Source: CAZOIA01 sp964579675
GTDB lineage: Bacteria > Planctomycetota > Phycisphaerae > UBA1845 > PWPN01
DNA: 37,288 nt
Reading direction: 5' to 3'
NCBI GenBank assembly: GCA_964579675.1
Contig: CAZOIA010000033.1
Coordinates: 1-37,288, forward strand
The notes beneath the pieces were generated by a model. It had not been told where the DNA came from, ran no database searches, and worked only from the letters and a program-made list of their open reading frames with translations. This document shows positions 1 to 8,192 of this stretch, piece after piece (the stretch's first letter is position 1; every line of letters begins with the position of its first letter). The position numbers were made by a program, and so were the translations under genes.

Positions 1-79
1 AAGCGAGGTGCCGTCCCCTTCTCCGCCCGAAGGTCCCCGCCGGAACTGTCACGGAGCCCCCGGCCGCTGGTTCACAGGA

Positions 80-1540
80 CTATCCGGCAAGAAGGTCGAG
101 CAGTTCTGCCAGAGCGACCGTCGCGACGCCGGTCGCGGAATCGGCCATCGCGTACGGGATGATGACTCGATCCCCGTGGATCATGCTGCCGCACGAGTAC
201 ACGACGTTGGGGACGTAGCCGTCGCGCTCAGCTTCGGTGGGGACCAGGATCGGCTCGGCGGTCTGGCCGATGATGCGGGAGGGGTCCTGAAGATCGAGGA
301 GCGATGCGCCGATGCAGTATTCCCGCATTGGCCCCACGCCGTGGGTCAGCAGCAGCCAGCCTTTGGGCGTCTCCAGAGGTGGGCCGCAATTGCCGATCTG
401 AACGTATTCCCACGGGTGCGTCGGGATCTGCAGTTTCTCCGCCTCGTTCCAGAAGCGGACGCTCTTGGACCGCATCAGATACAGGTTTTCACCGTCCAGC
501 CGGGCGATCATCACGTACCAGCCGTTGATCTTCCGCGGGAACAACGCTTGCCCCTTGTTCTGAACGTACTTGCCGTGCAACGGGGTCACCTGGACGTAAT
601 GGAAGTCCTCCGTTTCCAGCAACTGCGGCAGGCTGCGGAAGCCGTTGTGGGCGGTGTAGATCCCGTAGTAGCAGACTTTGCCGTCGTCGTCCGTGAATCG
701 AACCAGCCGCATGTCCTCCATGCCGCGGCTCTCGTTCTCCGTGGCTGGGAAGATGACGATTTCCGAGGGACAACGGTTGGCCGGCAGCTTGAGTACATAG
801 TCTGAACGGGCCAACCAGCGAAGGTCCCGCGCCGTCTCCTCGAAGCGCTGCGCTGGCGGTTCCAATTGGGCCATCTCATCGAGAGCCCGATCCAGGTCGC
901 CGTCCGTGAACCGATCGGGAAGGCGATCGAGAAGATCCCCGGCCGTGTTGTTATACGCGCCCATCTCGATCAGCTTCAGGAAGAACGTCTGTTTCTCGTT
1001 TGGATGGTGTTTCAACAGCTCCGGGCTTCGGGCGTACGGGCTGGGGGGATCGACGATCATGTCGCCGCTGCCGTCGATCACGCCTGCCCGGAACACGATG
1101 CTCGACACGTGGCCCTCGCCGGTGGCCCGTAAGCTCATGAGGAATCGCACAGCTCCTGACGGCAGCCCGCCCTGATCAGGGTGGGCCACCATGGACGGGT
1201 TGAACAGCGCAGCCGATTCGAATGAGTACTCCTTGGTGAAGTAAGCCCCGATGAGCAAGCGGCGATCTTCGCTGATCGCGTCGTCGTTCTCAATGTACGT
1301 CGCGACCTCGTCGTAATGGGAGCGAAACGCCGAGGCAAGGTCGTAGTGGCGCGAGTCAAAAGCCTGCTCCACCTGGCCGATGAGCCTCGACACCTCCAGT
1401 TCGTCGAGCTTGAGGATGCGGCCGATCAGCGCCCGGACGTGGGTTTCACTACCCGGCACGAAGAGGCGCGTGATGACGCGGCGGGCGTCGGAGGCGAACA
1501 TCTGCGGTCGTCGAATGACGCTGAGTCGGCCGGTTCGCAT
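80..1540 (-). CDS. GH130-family glycoside phosphorylase/hydrolase-like protein
   Basis: About 486 residues with the look of the long GH130 family (beta-mannoside phosphorylases and related hydrolases, five-bladed beta-propeller). Visible landmarks are FLMSLRATGEGHVSSIVFR at about 133-151, the G-x-E-D-x-R signature GMEDMRLVRF at about 273-282, which carries the acidic residue the family uses for catalysis, and GNCGPPLETPKGWLLLTHG at about 383-401. There is no signal peptide, so it is probably cytoplasmic and acts on oligosaccharides after import. A GTG start 18 bases upstream (1558) is possible, but the ATG at 1540 has GGGGAA at suitable distance and the GTG has no purine-rich site. It follows the sulfatase by about 75 bases on the same strand, which suggests co-transcription for use of a sulfated glycan. 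The substrate, and whether it is a phosphorylase or a hydrolase, cannot be read from sequence alone. Confidence 0.85.
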   Translation of the reverse strand: MRTGRLSVIRRPQMFASDARRVITRLFVPGSETHVRALIGRILKLDELEVSRLIGQVEQAFDSRHYDLASAFRSHYDEVATYIENDDAISEDRRLLIGAYFTKEYSFESAALFNPSMVAHPDQGGLPSGAVRFLMSLRATGEGHVSSIVFRAGVIDGSGDMIVDPPSPYARSPELLKHHPNEKQTFFLKLIEMGAYNNTAGDLLDRLPDRFTDGDLDRALDEMAQLEPPAQRFEETARDLRWLARSDYVLKLPANRCPSEIVIFPATENESRGMEDMRLVRFTDDDGKVCYYGIYTAHNGFRSLPQLLETEDFHYVQVTPLHGKYVQNKGQALFPRKINGWYVMIARLDGENLYLMRSKSVRFWNEAEKLQIPTHPWEYVQIGNCGPPLETPKGWLLLTHGVGPMREYCIGASLLDLQDPSRIIGQTAEPILVPTEAERDGYVPNVVYSCGSMIHGDRVIIPYAMADSATGVATVALAELLDLLAG

Positions 1541-1615
1541 GTCAGCATTGTTCCCCACTGAACGGAGGATTCGGCAAGTTCCGCCGTCGAAACCTGTCTT
1601 CGACCCACCTAGCGA

Positions 1616-2920
1616 TCAGCGCGTCGGCCAGTGTTCGGATTCCGTCCGGGCGGTGTTCAGGTAGTCCTCGATTCTGGCCACGACGTCGGGATGCCCATCA
1701 GAGACGTCTCTGGACTCCCCGAGGTCGGTTTTCAAGTTGTACAGTTCGAGCTTGCCGCCGGCCTTAATGACCGCCTTCCAGTCGCCCATGCGCACCGCCT
1801 GGGACATCTTCTTGGTCTCGTGGAATTCCCAATAGAGGAACTCGTGGCTCTTTTGTTCCCTGCCCAGCAGCGCGTTGAGCATGGAGATACCATCGATGTT
1901 GTCGGGCGGCCTGGTGCCGGCGATCTCCGCCACGGTGGGCAGGAAGTCCCACATTGCCCATACCTGGTCGCTGACGACGCCGGCTTTGATTCTGCCCGGC
2001 CAGCGGGCGATCATGGGCACGCGGATGCCGCCCTCGTACAGGTCGCGTTTCTTGCCTCGCAGCGGGCCATTGCTGTCAAACAACTCTTCCTGCACCGCCG
2101 GGCCATTGTCGCTGCAAAACAGCACGAGCGTCTTGTCGTCCAGATCGAGGTCTTTCAACAGTTTCATGATCTTGCCGATGTCAGCGTCCATCCGCGTGAT
2201 CATTGCCGCCAGGTTCTTCATCTGCTGGGGCCAGTTCGTCTTGGAGTAGGGTTCGTCGCTGGGCACCTGGTACTTGCCGTGCGGAATCGTGTAGGGCAGA
2301 TACAGGAAGAAGGGCTTGTCCTTGCTGCGCCTGAGAAAAGCCAGGGCCTCGCGCGTCATCAGGTCATGGGAGTACTGCTCCTTCTTATCGTCGGCGTTGC
2401 CGGGGAGTGGGTACTTCTCCTGGTTCTTCCACAGATACGGCGGATAGTAGCTGTGGGCGTTGCGCTGGTTGAGATAGCCGAACCAGCAATCGAACCCCTG
2501 CCGATTGGGGATGCCGGTCGTATCGGGCTCGCCCAGGCCCCACTTGCCGACGATGCCGGTGGTGTAGCCCGCCTTTTTGAGGGCTTCCGCCACCGTCACG
2601 TCCTCGGCTCGCAGTGGAATGCGTTCGTGTGGCTTCTTGCCGAAGTTCCCGCGGACCCGGGTATGCCCGGTATGCTGGCCGGTCATCAGGGTTGACCGGG
2701 CGGGGGCACAAACGGTGCACCCCGAGTAGAACTGGGTGAACCGCATGCCCTCGGCCGCGAGCCCGTCGATCTTCGGCGTCCTGATCTTCTGCTGCCCGTG
2801 GCAGCCCAGGTCGCCGTAGCCCAGGTCGTCGGCCATGATGAAGATGATGTTCGGGCGATCGGCAGCCATCGCGGCCGAAACGGATAGCCCGAAACAGAGT
2901 GAAGCTGTCAGGAGTCTCAT
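1616..2920 (-). CDS. Secreted sulfatase (formylglycine-dependent arylsulfatase family)
   Basis: A 434-residue sulfatase that hydrolyses sulfate esters, probably of a polysaccharide. Residues 1-20 form a signal peptide ending in SAAMAA. The mature start RPNIIFIMADDLGYGDLGC carries the metal-binding Asp pair (31, 32). CAPARSTLMTGQ begins at Cys71 and matches C-x-P/A-x-R, the Cys-type sequence converted to formylglycine by a maturase that is not in this window. Later landmarks are VGKWGLGE and the metal-site FCSDNGP. The ATG at 2920 was chosen because GGAGGT lies six bases upstream and because the signal peptide starts there; the frame stays open to 3055, but that extension has no such features. 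The GH130 gene follows, and a PfpI gene diverges across a 171-base gap. The substrate is not predictable from what I can see. Confidence 0.93.
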   Translation of the reverse strand: MRLLTASLCFGLSVSAAMAADRPNIIFIMADDLGYGDLGCHGQQKIRTPKIDGLAAEGMRFTQFYSGCTVCAPARSTLMTGQHTGHTRVRGNFGKKPHERIPLRAEDVTVAEALKKAGYTTGIVGKWGLGEPDTTGIPNRQGFDCWFGYLNQRNAHSYYPPYLWKNQEKYPLPGNADDKKEQYSHDLMTREALAFLRRSKDKPFFLYLPYTIPHGKYQVPSDEPYSKTNWPQQMKNLAAMITRMDADIGKIMKLLKDLDLDDKTLVLFCSDNGPAVQEELFDSNGPLRGKKRDLYEGGIRVPMIARWPGRIKAGVVSDQVWAMWDFLPTVAEIAGTRPPDNIDGISMLNALLGREQKSHEFLYWEFHETKKMSQAVRMGDWKAVIKAGGKLELYNLKTDLGESRDVSDGHPDVVARIEDYLNTARTESEHWPTR

Positions 2921-3029
2921 GGACCACCTCCAAAGTTCATGACAGCTCATCTTACACGATCCCGGCGGGCCGGGAAATCCTCGCCAGCACGAAAGGCCGG
3001 CGCGTCGGTACTGGCGAGCCGGTGCCGCT

Positions 3030-3041
3030 TGTGATATCACA
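3030..3041. promoter_or_regulatory. Perfect 12-base palindrome between divergent genes
   Basis: TGTGATATCACA is a perfect palindrome midway between the sulfatase start (2920) and the PfpI start (3092). An 8-base inverted pair, CTCGCCAG at 2980-2987 and CTGGCGAG at 3011-3018, flanks it on the left. The placement fits an operator shared by both promoters. The half-sites resemble those of CRP/FNR proteins, but they are separated by two bases instead of six, so the regulator is unknown. Confidence 0.35.
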
Positions 3042-3091
3042 TCGGGCGTGACCATAGCCCCCTGCGACTAGAAAACCAGAGGTGACCAGGC

Positions 3092-3673
3092 ATGAGCGCG
3101 AGAAAAATCCTGATGATCGTGGGCGACTTCGTGGAGGACTACGAGGTCATGGTGCCGTTCCAGGCCCTGGCCATGGTGGGCCACACCGTCCACGCCGTCT
3201 GCCCGGGCAGGAAGTCCGGGGAGAAGGTTCGGACGGCGGTGCACGACTTCGAGGGCGATCAGACCTACAGCGAGAAGCGAGGGCACAACTTCGAGCTGAA
3301 CGCCACCTTCGCCGGGATCCGTCCGGACGACTACCACGGTCTGGTCATCCCCGGCGGCCGGGCCCCCGAGTACCTCCGCCTCAATGAACAGGTCTTGAAG
3401 ATCGTCCAGCACTTCGTGCGGACGAACAAGCCGATCGCTGCGATCTGTCACGGCCCCCAACTGCTGGCTTCGGCGGGCGCCCTGGAAGGCAAGACGTGCA
3501 GTGCCTATCCGGCGGTGGGCCCCGACATCAGCAAAGCCGGCGGCACCTACGTCGAAATCCCGCTGGATCAGGCCCACGTGGACGGGAACCTGGTCACCGC
3601 GCCGGCCTGGCCTGCGCACCCTGCCTGGCTCGCCAGGTTCCTTGGGCTCCTGGGAACGAAGATCGAACCGTAA
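3092..3673 (+). CDS. DJ-1/PfpI family protein
   Basis: A 193-residue protein of the DJ-1/ThiJ/PfpI class I glutamine amidotransferase-like fold. The nucleophile elbow AICHGPQLL puts the reactive Cys at 119 followed by His120, and the family's acidic partner is probably Glu18 in DYEVM. VIPGGRAPEYLR at about 85-96 is the usual loop before the active site. Family members act as peptidases, deglycases or glyoxalases, and sequence alone does not separate these. The length is typical for the family. GAGGTGA lies just upstream of the ATG. It diverges from the sulfatase gene and faces a minus-strand methyltransferase, so it is probably transcribed alone. No signal peptide is visible; it is likely cytoplasmic. 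Confidence 0.9.
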   Translation: MSARKILMIVGDFVEDYEVMVPFQALAMVGHTVHAVCPGRKSGEKVRTAVHDFEGDQTYSEKRGHNFELNATFAGIRPDDYHGLVIPGGRAPEYLRLNEQVLKIVQHFVRTNKPIAAICHGPQLLASAGALEGKTCSAYPAVGPDISKAGGTYVEIPLDQAHVDGNLVTAPAWPAHPAWLARFLGLLGTKIEP

Positions 3674-3762
3674 GCCGCTTGCTGCCTCGCGCGGCGTATG
3701 GACACTTTGCCCTTTCGCACACTTGACCGGCGAGTTCAGCTTCGGCGGGGTCCACCGGGCCG

Positions 3763-4605
3763 TCAAGCCGTCGATTGGGCCACCACGAGCATGATGTCGA
3801 ACGTGTTGAGCGTGAGACCCCAGCTCGGGGGGATGACCTTCTTCAGGGCGGCGTATGCCCGCGGCATGTCAGAACCCAAGACCAGAATGGAATAGAGGAT
3901 TTGCCGCAAGCTGCGGGCGACGCCTACCAGATGGACCTCGATTACCCTGAACCCGTGGTTGCCCAGCAGCCGGGTCAGTGTGCTGCGGTCGAAGTAGTGC
4001 AGGTGCGAGGGAGGATGGATGAGACGCCATTTGCGTCCCCGCCAGCGAGCGAGGAGACTGCCGATGTCACCGGTGGTGACGTAGAGCAGTGCGCCGGGCT
4101 TCGAGAACTCGGCAATCCGGGCGAGAACCAGGTCGGGCCGTTCGAGATGCTCGATGACGTCCCACATCACCGTGACGTCGAATAGCCCGCCGATGTCGGC
4201 GGGATCGGCCTCCAGGAAATCGGTGGTCCGGACGTCGAGGCCGAAGGTTTCGCTAGCATAGCGGGATGCTTCGCGGTTCACCTCGAAGCCGACGACGTCG
4301 AAATGCTCCCGGGCCAGATCGAGGAAGAAGCCGTAGGCAGAGCCGATCTCCAGCAACCGCCCGCTCGACTTGCGGCGCAACACGTCGTTCAAACGCTTGC
4401 GGAAGGTCTTCCTGAACAGGGCCTCGTCAGCGCGGTAATCGAGGTACTCCTCGCCGGTAAAGTAACCCCCCTGGTACAAACTGCGGATATCACCCTTGCC
4501 GTCGCGCCGGGCCGTGACGAACCCACAGGCCGGGCATTTCAGCAGAATGTCGAGATGGGACTTGAAACGGTCGTGACCACAGACCAGGCAGGTGGTTTCT
4601 TGCAT
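3763..4605 (-). CDS. Class I SAM-dependent methyltransferase with N-terminal zinc ribbon
   Basis: A 280-residue protein. Residues 5-26 carry two Cys pairs (CLVCGHDR and CPACGF), a zinc ribbon. The methyltransferase domain follows, with motif I LLEIGSAYGFFLDLA at about 84-98 and the acidic motif VMWDVIEHLERPD at about 145-157, as in the Methyltransf_23 group. HPPSHLHYFDRSTL is typical of methyltransferases from polysaccharide and sugar-modification loci. No membrane segment is clear. It lies 35 bases downstream of the FAD oxidoreductase gene on the same strand and may be the last gene of that run. The acceptor is unknown; a sugar or lipid carrier intermediate is a guess from the family's usual context. 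Confidence 0.85.
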   Translation of the reverse strand: MQETTCLVCGHDRFKSHLDILLKCPACGFVTARRDGKGDIRSLYQGGYFTGEEYLDYRADEALFRKTFRKRLNDVLRRKSSGRLLEIGSAYGFFLDLAREHFDVVGFEVNREASRYASETFGLDVRTTDFLEADPADIGGLFDVTVMWDVIEHLERPDLVLARIAEFSKPGALLYVTTGDIGSLLARWRGRKWRLIHPPSHLHYFDRSTLTRLLGNHGFRVIEVHLVGVARSLRQILYSILVLGSDMPRAYAALKKVIPPSWGLTLNTFDIMLVVAQSTA

Positions 4606-4640
4606 GAGCGATCTCGATCGCGGAGCTGCGGGTACACCGT

Positions 4641-6695
4641 CTATCTGCCGCTTACGGCCTCGCGTCCCGTCTGCGATTCAGGACTCTCTTGCTGCGGCAG
4701 CCATTGGATGGCGTCGGCGATAACATGGCCGTCAGTGCCGGCGGTGCCGATTTCAACGTAGCCACTGCCACCGGCACGAAGGGGAAACGTGCCCAGCGAA
4801 CTGAAGGGGGCCTGGTCCGGTGGTTTTCGTTGGTTGAGTTTCAGGGTCCTGGGCGCGTTGGCGGCGTTGACCGTGATCGGCACGTTGGTCGCGCGGTTGG
4901 GATGTGCAGTGTAAGCGACTCGGATCTCGTAATCGCCGTCAGCGGGCAGATTCGGAATGAATCGGACCTTCCGCTGGCCCTTGCTTTCGTTGCCGTCGTG
5001 AATGTAGTCGTTGGCCACGAAGGGCCGAACCGACGTAGACCAGACCCAGGTGCCCGTCACCACGGCGGCGGCGTTGTCCACCACGATCCCCGGCAGCGAT
5101 TTGACGCCCACGTACGGGGCGGCAGCGGTGACGTCGTCGAGCGAGAGGATCTGTTCCTGCCGGCGGAGGCGAGACTGCAGCCACGCGATGTCCACCTCCG
5201 GGACAGGCACGTCATGCCTGGCCGCCCGGGCGGCCGCCACCCCCGCGCTGTGCCCCAGGATCATGTACACCGGCTCCATGCGGATCGACGAATAGGCGAC
5301 GTGCGTAGCAGACACGCATACGGGTACCAGAAGGTTCTCACATTCGCCGCGCTTCGGCGTGATCGCGCGGTAGGCGATCTCGTAGGGCCGGACCGGCACC
5401 TGCATGTCGCCCTCGTTGACTACCGCCCCGTCCGGAGTGGGGATGCGCTGCACGTTGTGCGAGTCGCTGTTGTACGACCCCATGCCGATCGAGTCGGGCT
5501 TGGTCCGCTGGGTCTGCAAATCGGCCTGCGTCATGACGTACTGGCCGATCATGCGGCGAGCTTCGCGGACGTACAACTGGTGTGGCCAGTGACCGGTATC
5601 GACGAACTCGTCCCTGGCCAGCCCCCAGGTGTTCAGCTCGTTCTGCAGGTGCTTCGGTACGCCGGGGTCGTTGGCCAGGAAGTAAAACAATCCCTGCACA
5701 TAGCTGACGTGATCGTCCCATATCTCCTGCCGTTGCCGGTAGTCCGCGTCGGGGTACTCCCAGCTTCCGCCGATATGATCCGTGGAGAACGGGCCGTTGT
5801 TGTTGACGTCGGTCTTGTCGTTTGGCATCCGCCCGATGTGCATGATGTCGCCGAGCTTGGCCGGTTTGGCCTTATGCAGGTATCGCTCCAGCAGCTCGTA
5901 TCGCCCGGCTTCGTAGTCCGCAGGCTTGGGGAAGGGGGCCTGGTTGTCCTTTCGGCTGCACAGGCACAGCCTGAAGTTGTAGGCCTGCACCTTCCGGTCG
6001 CCCTGGCCGGGCCGGCCCGGATCACCCCTCCAGACACAGGGCAACAACTGCCCGCGGTCGTCGTAGGGTGAGACCCGGACGTTGAACTGGTGTTTGGGGC
6101 TGTGCTCAATCCGGCCCGCGAGCGATTCGCCGTACTTGTCCCGTCCTTCGCGGCCCCAGGTGTAGGCAACACCTGCCCGGGCCATCAGGTCCCCTTCATA
6201 GCTGGCGTCGATGAAGACCCTGGCCGCGAACACCGCGCCGTTTTCCATTTTTGCCCGGACCACCCTTGCCGCCTGCTTGTGGACCGTGTCCAGGCGGTAC
6301 TCGAAGAAGACGGCAACACCGGCCGTTTCCAGCCAATTCCTGAAGACCTGCTCGGCGACGTGGGGCTCGAAGTACCAGGCGATCGGCTCACCGTAGTGCT
6401 GCCCGACGCGCTCGAAGAACCCGCGTGACATGCCGCCGACCACTTCCTTTTTGCCAAAGTCGGTGCGCCCCAGTCCGCCCGAGACCATGCCCCCGATGTG
6501 CCGCCGTGGTTCCAGCAGGGCGACGGACGCACCCTCTTGTGCTGCGGCGACGGCACTGATCGCCCCGCCCGCCGTGCCGCCATAGACCACAACGTCGTAG
6601 TGATGTGTCCGGGCCGCTGTCGCCGCACAACCGAAGACCGTGCCGAAAACCGCTGCGAAGCCGCAAGTGAGAGGAACGGCGAACGGCAAGCGCAT
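4641..6695 (-). CDS. Secreted FAD-dependent oxidoreductase with Golvesin/Xly-type C-terminal domain
   Basis: About 684 residues. A hydrophobic N-terminus (MRLPFAVPLTCGFAAVFG) suggests export. Next is a dinucleotide-binding motif in VVVYGGTAGGAISAVAAA and the acidic end of beta-2 in ALLEPRRHIGGM, as in the FAD-dependent oxidoreductase family PF12831. The body contains FIDASYEGDLMARAGVAYTW, another family landmark. From about residue 540 the last roughly 130 residues are beta-rich (VDNAAAVVTGTWVWST, then DYEIRVAYTAHPNRATNVPI, then DGHVIADAIQWLP), matching the Golvesin/Xly carbohydrate-binding-like domain often fused to planctomycete hydrolases and oxidoreductases. The ATG at 6695 was chosen for the signal peptide, since the frame stays open to 6965 without features. 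The HIT gene lies 89 bases upstream. The substrate is unknown, but export plus the C-terminal domain points to a glycan. Confidence 0.85.
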   Translation of the reverse strand: MRLPFAVPLTCGFAAVFGTVFGCAATAARTHHYDVVVYGGTAGGAISAVAAAQEGASVALLEPRRHIGGMVSGGLGRTDFGKKEVVGGMSRGFFERVGQHYGEPIAWYFEPHVAEQVFRNWLETAGVAVFFEYRLDTVHKQAARVVRAKMENGAVFAARVFIDASYEGDLMARAGVAYTWGREGRDKYGESLAGRIEHSPKHQFNVRVSPYDDRGQLLPCVWRGDPGRPGQGDRKVQAYNFRLCLCSRKDNQAPFPKPADYEAGRYELLERYLHKAKPAKLGDIMHIGRMPNDKTDVNNNGPFSTDHIGGSWEYPDADYRQRQEIWDDHVSYVQGLFYFLANDPGVPKHLQNELNTWGLARDEFVDTGHWPHQLYVREARRMIGQYVMTQADLQTQRTKPDSIGMGSYNSDSHNVQRIPTPDGAVVNEGDMQVPVRPYEIAYRAITPKRGECENLLVPVCVSATHVAYSSIRMEPVYMILGHSAGVAAARAARHDVPVPEVDIAWLQSRLRRQEQILSLDDVTAAAPYVGVKSLPGIVVDNAAAVVTGTWVWSTSVRPFVANDYIHDGNESKGQRKVRFIPNLPADGDYEIRVAYTAHPNRATNVPITVNAANAPRTLKLNQRKPPDQAPFSSLGTFPLRAGGSGYVEIGTAGTDGHVIADAIQWLPQQESPESQTGREAVSGR

Positions 6696-6784
6696 CCTGA
6701 CCGAACATCTGCACCTCTGCCCGTCGCCCGCTGTCCCACGCCTGACCCGTCTCTCCATCTCTGGGTGCCTCCATCTGCCTTGAG

Positions 6785-7315
6785 TCAACCTCGAACTGGC
6801 GGCAACCCCAGCCCGGGGGCTGACTCCCGCATCTGCCGGAGCAGTGCTTCGATGCTCTGGGAGATCACGCGGAGGTCGCCCAGCACGGGCATGAAGTTCG
6901 TGTCGCCCTCCCAGCGGGGGACGATGTGAACGTGGAGATGTCCCGGCAACCCCGCCCCGGCGCATCGGCCGAAGTTCATGCCGATGTTGAACCCCTGGGC
7001 TCCCGTTGTCTCGGCGAGCAACCGCCTGGCGTCGCGGACTTGCCGGATCAACTCGTTCAGCGTGGCGTCATCCAGGCCGTCGAGATCGGCCACGTGGGCC
7101 AGCGGGGCCGACAGCAAATGCCCGTTGCAGTAAGGGAACCGGTTGAACGTGGTCAGGCAGGTGTCGCCCCGCCACACGACGTGGTTTTCGGGATCGCGGT
7201 CGGGGGTCTCGGCGTATCGGCACAGGAAGCATCCGCACTCATCGCCGTCCTTGTTGAGCGAGCGGATGTACTCCATTCGCCAGGGCGCCCACAGATTGCG
7301 GTTGAACTCCGCCAT
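6785..7315 (-). CDS. HIT family protein, Ap4A phosphorylase-like
   Basis: A 176-residue protein with the histidine-triad motif GHLHVHIVPRW, His126-x-His128-x-His130, where the middle His is the nucleophile for nucleotidyl transfer. An N-terminal CGCFLC (Cys29 and Cys32) probably helps bind zinc. NLWAPWRMEYIRS at residues 7-19 is the opening seen in the Rv2613c-type diadenosine tetraphosphate phosphorylase group, as is the region after the triad (EGDTNFMPVLGD). The expected role is cleavage of dinucleoside polyphosphates in the cytoplasm. It heads the minus-strand run HIT, FAD oxidoreductase, methyltransferase, and diverges from a lipoprotein gene across 80 bases. A role linked to its downstream genes is not evident. 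Confidence 0.9.
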   Translation of the reverse strand: MAEFNRNLWAPWRMEYIRSLNKDGDECGCFLCRYAETPDRDPENHVVWRGDTCLTTFNRFPYCNGHLLSAPLAHVADLDGLDDATLNELIRQVRDARRLLAETTGAQGFNIGMNFGRCAGAGLPGHLHVHIVPRWEGDTNFMPVLGDLRVISQSIEALLRQMRESAPGLGLPPVRG

Positions 7316-7395
7316 TAGTCCGGAGTCTACCGGGGCAGTGCCGGGGGGGCAACCGTTTGCATCGGGTCGCCATTGTGCTAGACTCCCCGCTCATC

Positions 7396-8142
7396 ATGAT
7401 GATTCCACTGCTCTCCGCAGAAGTGTTTGCAGCGGGTCCCGGGCCGAGGCGCCGGGGCTGGGGCCGTGTAGTGCTGATCGCAGCCGGGACGGCCGTTGCC
7501 TTCTGGTCCGGGTGCACGAAACCCGAGGAGGAGGTACCTCCGGCCGCGGTCAAGACGGTCGAAGCCTACGGGGTCACGCTCGACGCGGCCGCCACGCCCA
7601 GCCAGGTCGCGTACGTGTTGCTGCGTTCGCTGGCCGACGACGTGCAAGCCGCCCAGGCCCACGAGCACGAGAAACAGAAGGCGGCCCTGAAGCTGACCTA
7701 CTCGCTGGCCGCGTACTCCGAGATCGAGCAGCGGCTCCTGAATGTCATCAATCAGGACCGAGCGGAAAAGAAGACCGACCTGGGCGACGAGCGTGACCGG
7801 CGGCTGTTCGACTTCACCAGGCAGTGGGCCCCGATCGTCGCCCATTACGTGCGCAGCTTCGACACGGATCTCCAAGAGGCCGTCACGAAGATGCAGGAAG
7901 AACCGGACCCGGAGGGCCAACGCACTTCCGTTCTCTACGCCGTGTCGCACGACCCGACCGAGACCGCTCCGGCAAAGCAGCAGCAGGCCACTCTCGAAAT
8001 CGAACTGATAAAAGAGACCGTCGGGGGGCTCTCGTACTGGCGGGTGGCGCGTGTCGGATATCGCGGACGCAAAGCGGGAGTGCGACCCCCGCCCTCGGCC
8101 CCGCCGGCGGCAACCGCTACCGCGCCAGCCGGGGGGAATTGA
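7396..8142 (+). CDS. Hypothetical lipoprotein
   Basis: About 248 residues with a long basic n-region (PGPRRRGWGR), a hydrophobic stretch VVLIAAGTAVAFWSGC and a lipobox-like end before Cys, so it is probably a lipidated envelope protein. The mature part is mostly charged and helical (VQAAQAHEHEKQKAALKL), with a Pro/Ala-rich tail. I recognise no family. The start is uncertain: a TTG at 7357 lengthens the frame and two ATG codons sit at 7396 and 7399, none with a clear ribosome-binding site. It ends 50 bases before fhs and may share its transcript, but no functional link is evident. Confidence 0.65.
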   Translation: MMIPLLSAEVFAAGPGPRRRGWGRVVLIAAGTAVAFWSGCTKPEEEVPPAAVKTVEAYGVTLDAAATPSQVAYVLLRSLADDVQAAQAHEHEKQKAALKLTYSLAAYSEIEQRLLNVINQDRAEKKTDLGDERDRRLFDFTRQWAPIVAHYVRSFDTDLQEAVTKMQEEPDPEGQRTSVLYAVSHDPTETAPAKQQQATLEIELIKETVGGLSYWRVARVGYRGRKAGVRPPPSAPPAATATAPAGGN

Positions 8143-8192
8143 CTCGCCCCACGCATCAACAGCGCTTGCGAGCGTTTGCGAGACGAAGGTTC

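Noticed and set aside
8..805. Open frame of 265 codons on the plus strand
   Set aside because: It is antisense to the GH130 gene, has no recognisable domain or ribosome-binding site, and long antisense frames are expected in high-GC DNA.
3030..3041. CRP/FNR site
   Set aside because: Half-sites TGTGA and TCACA are two bases apart, not the six those regulators need.
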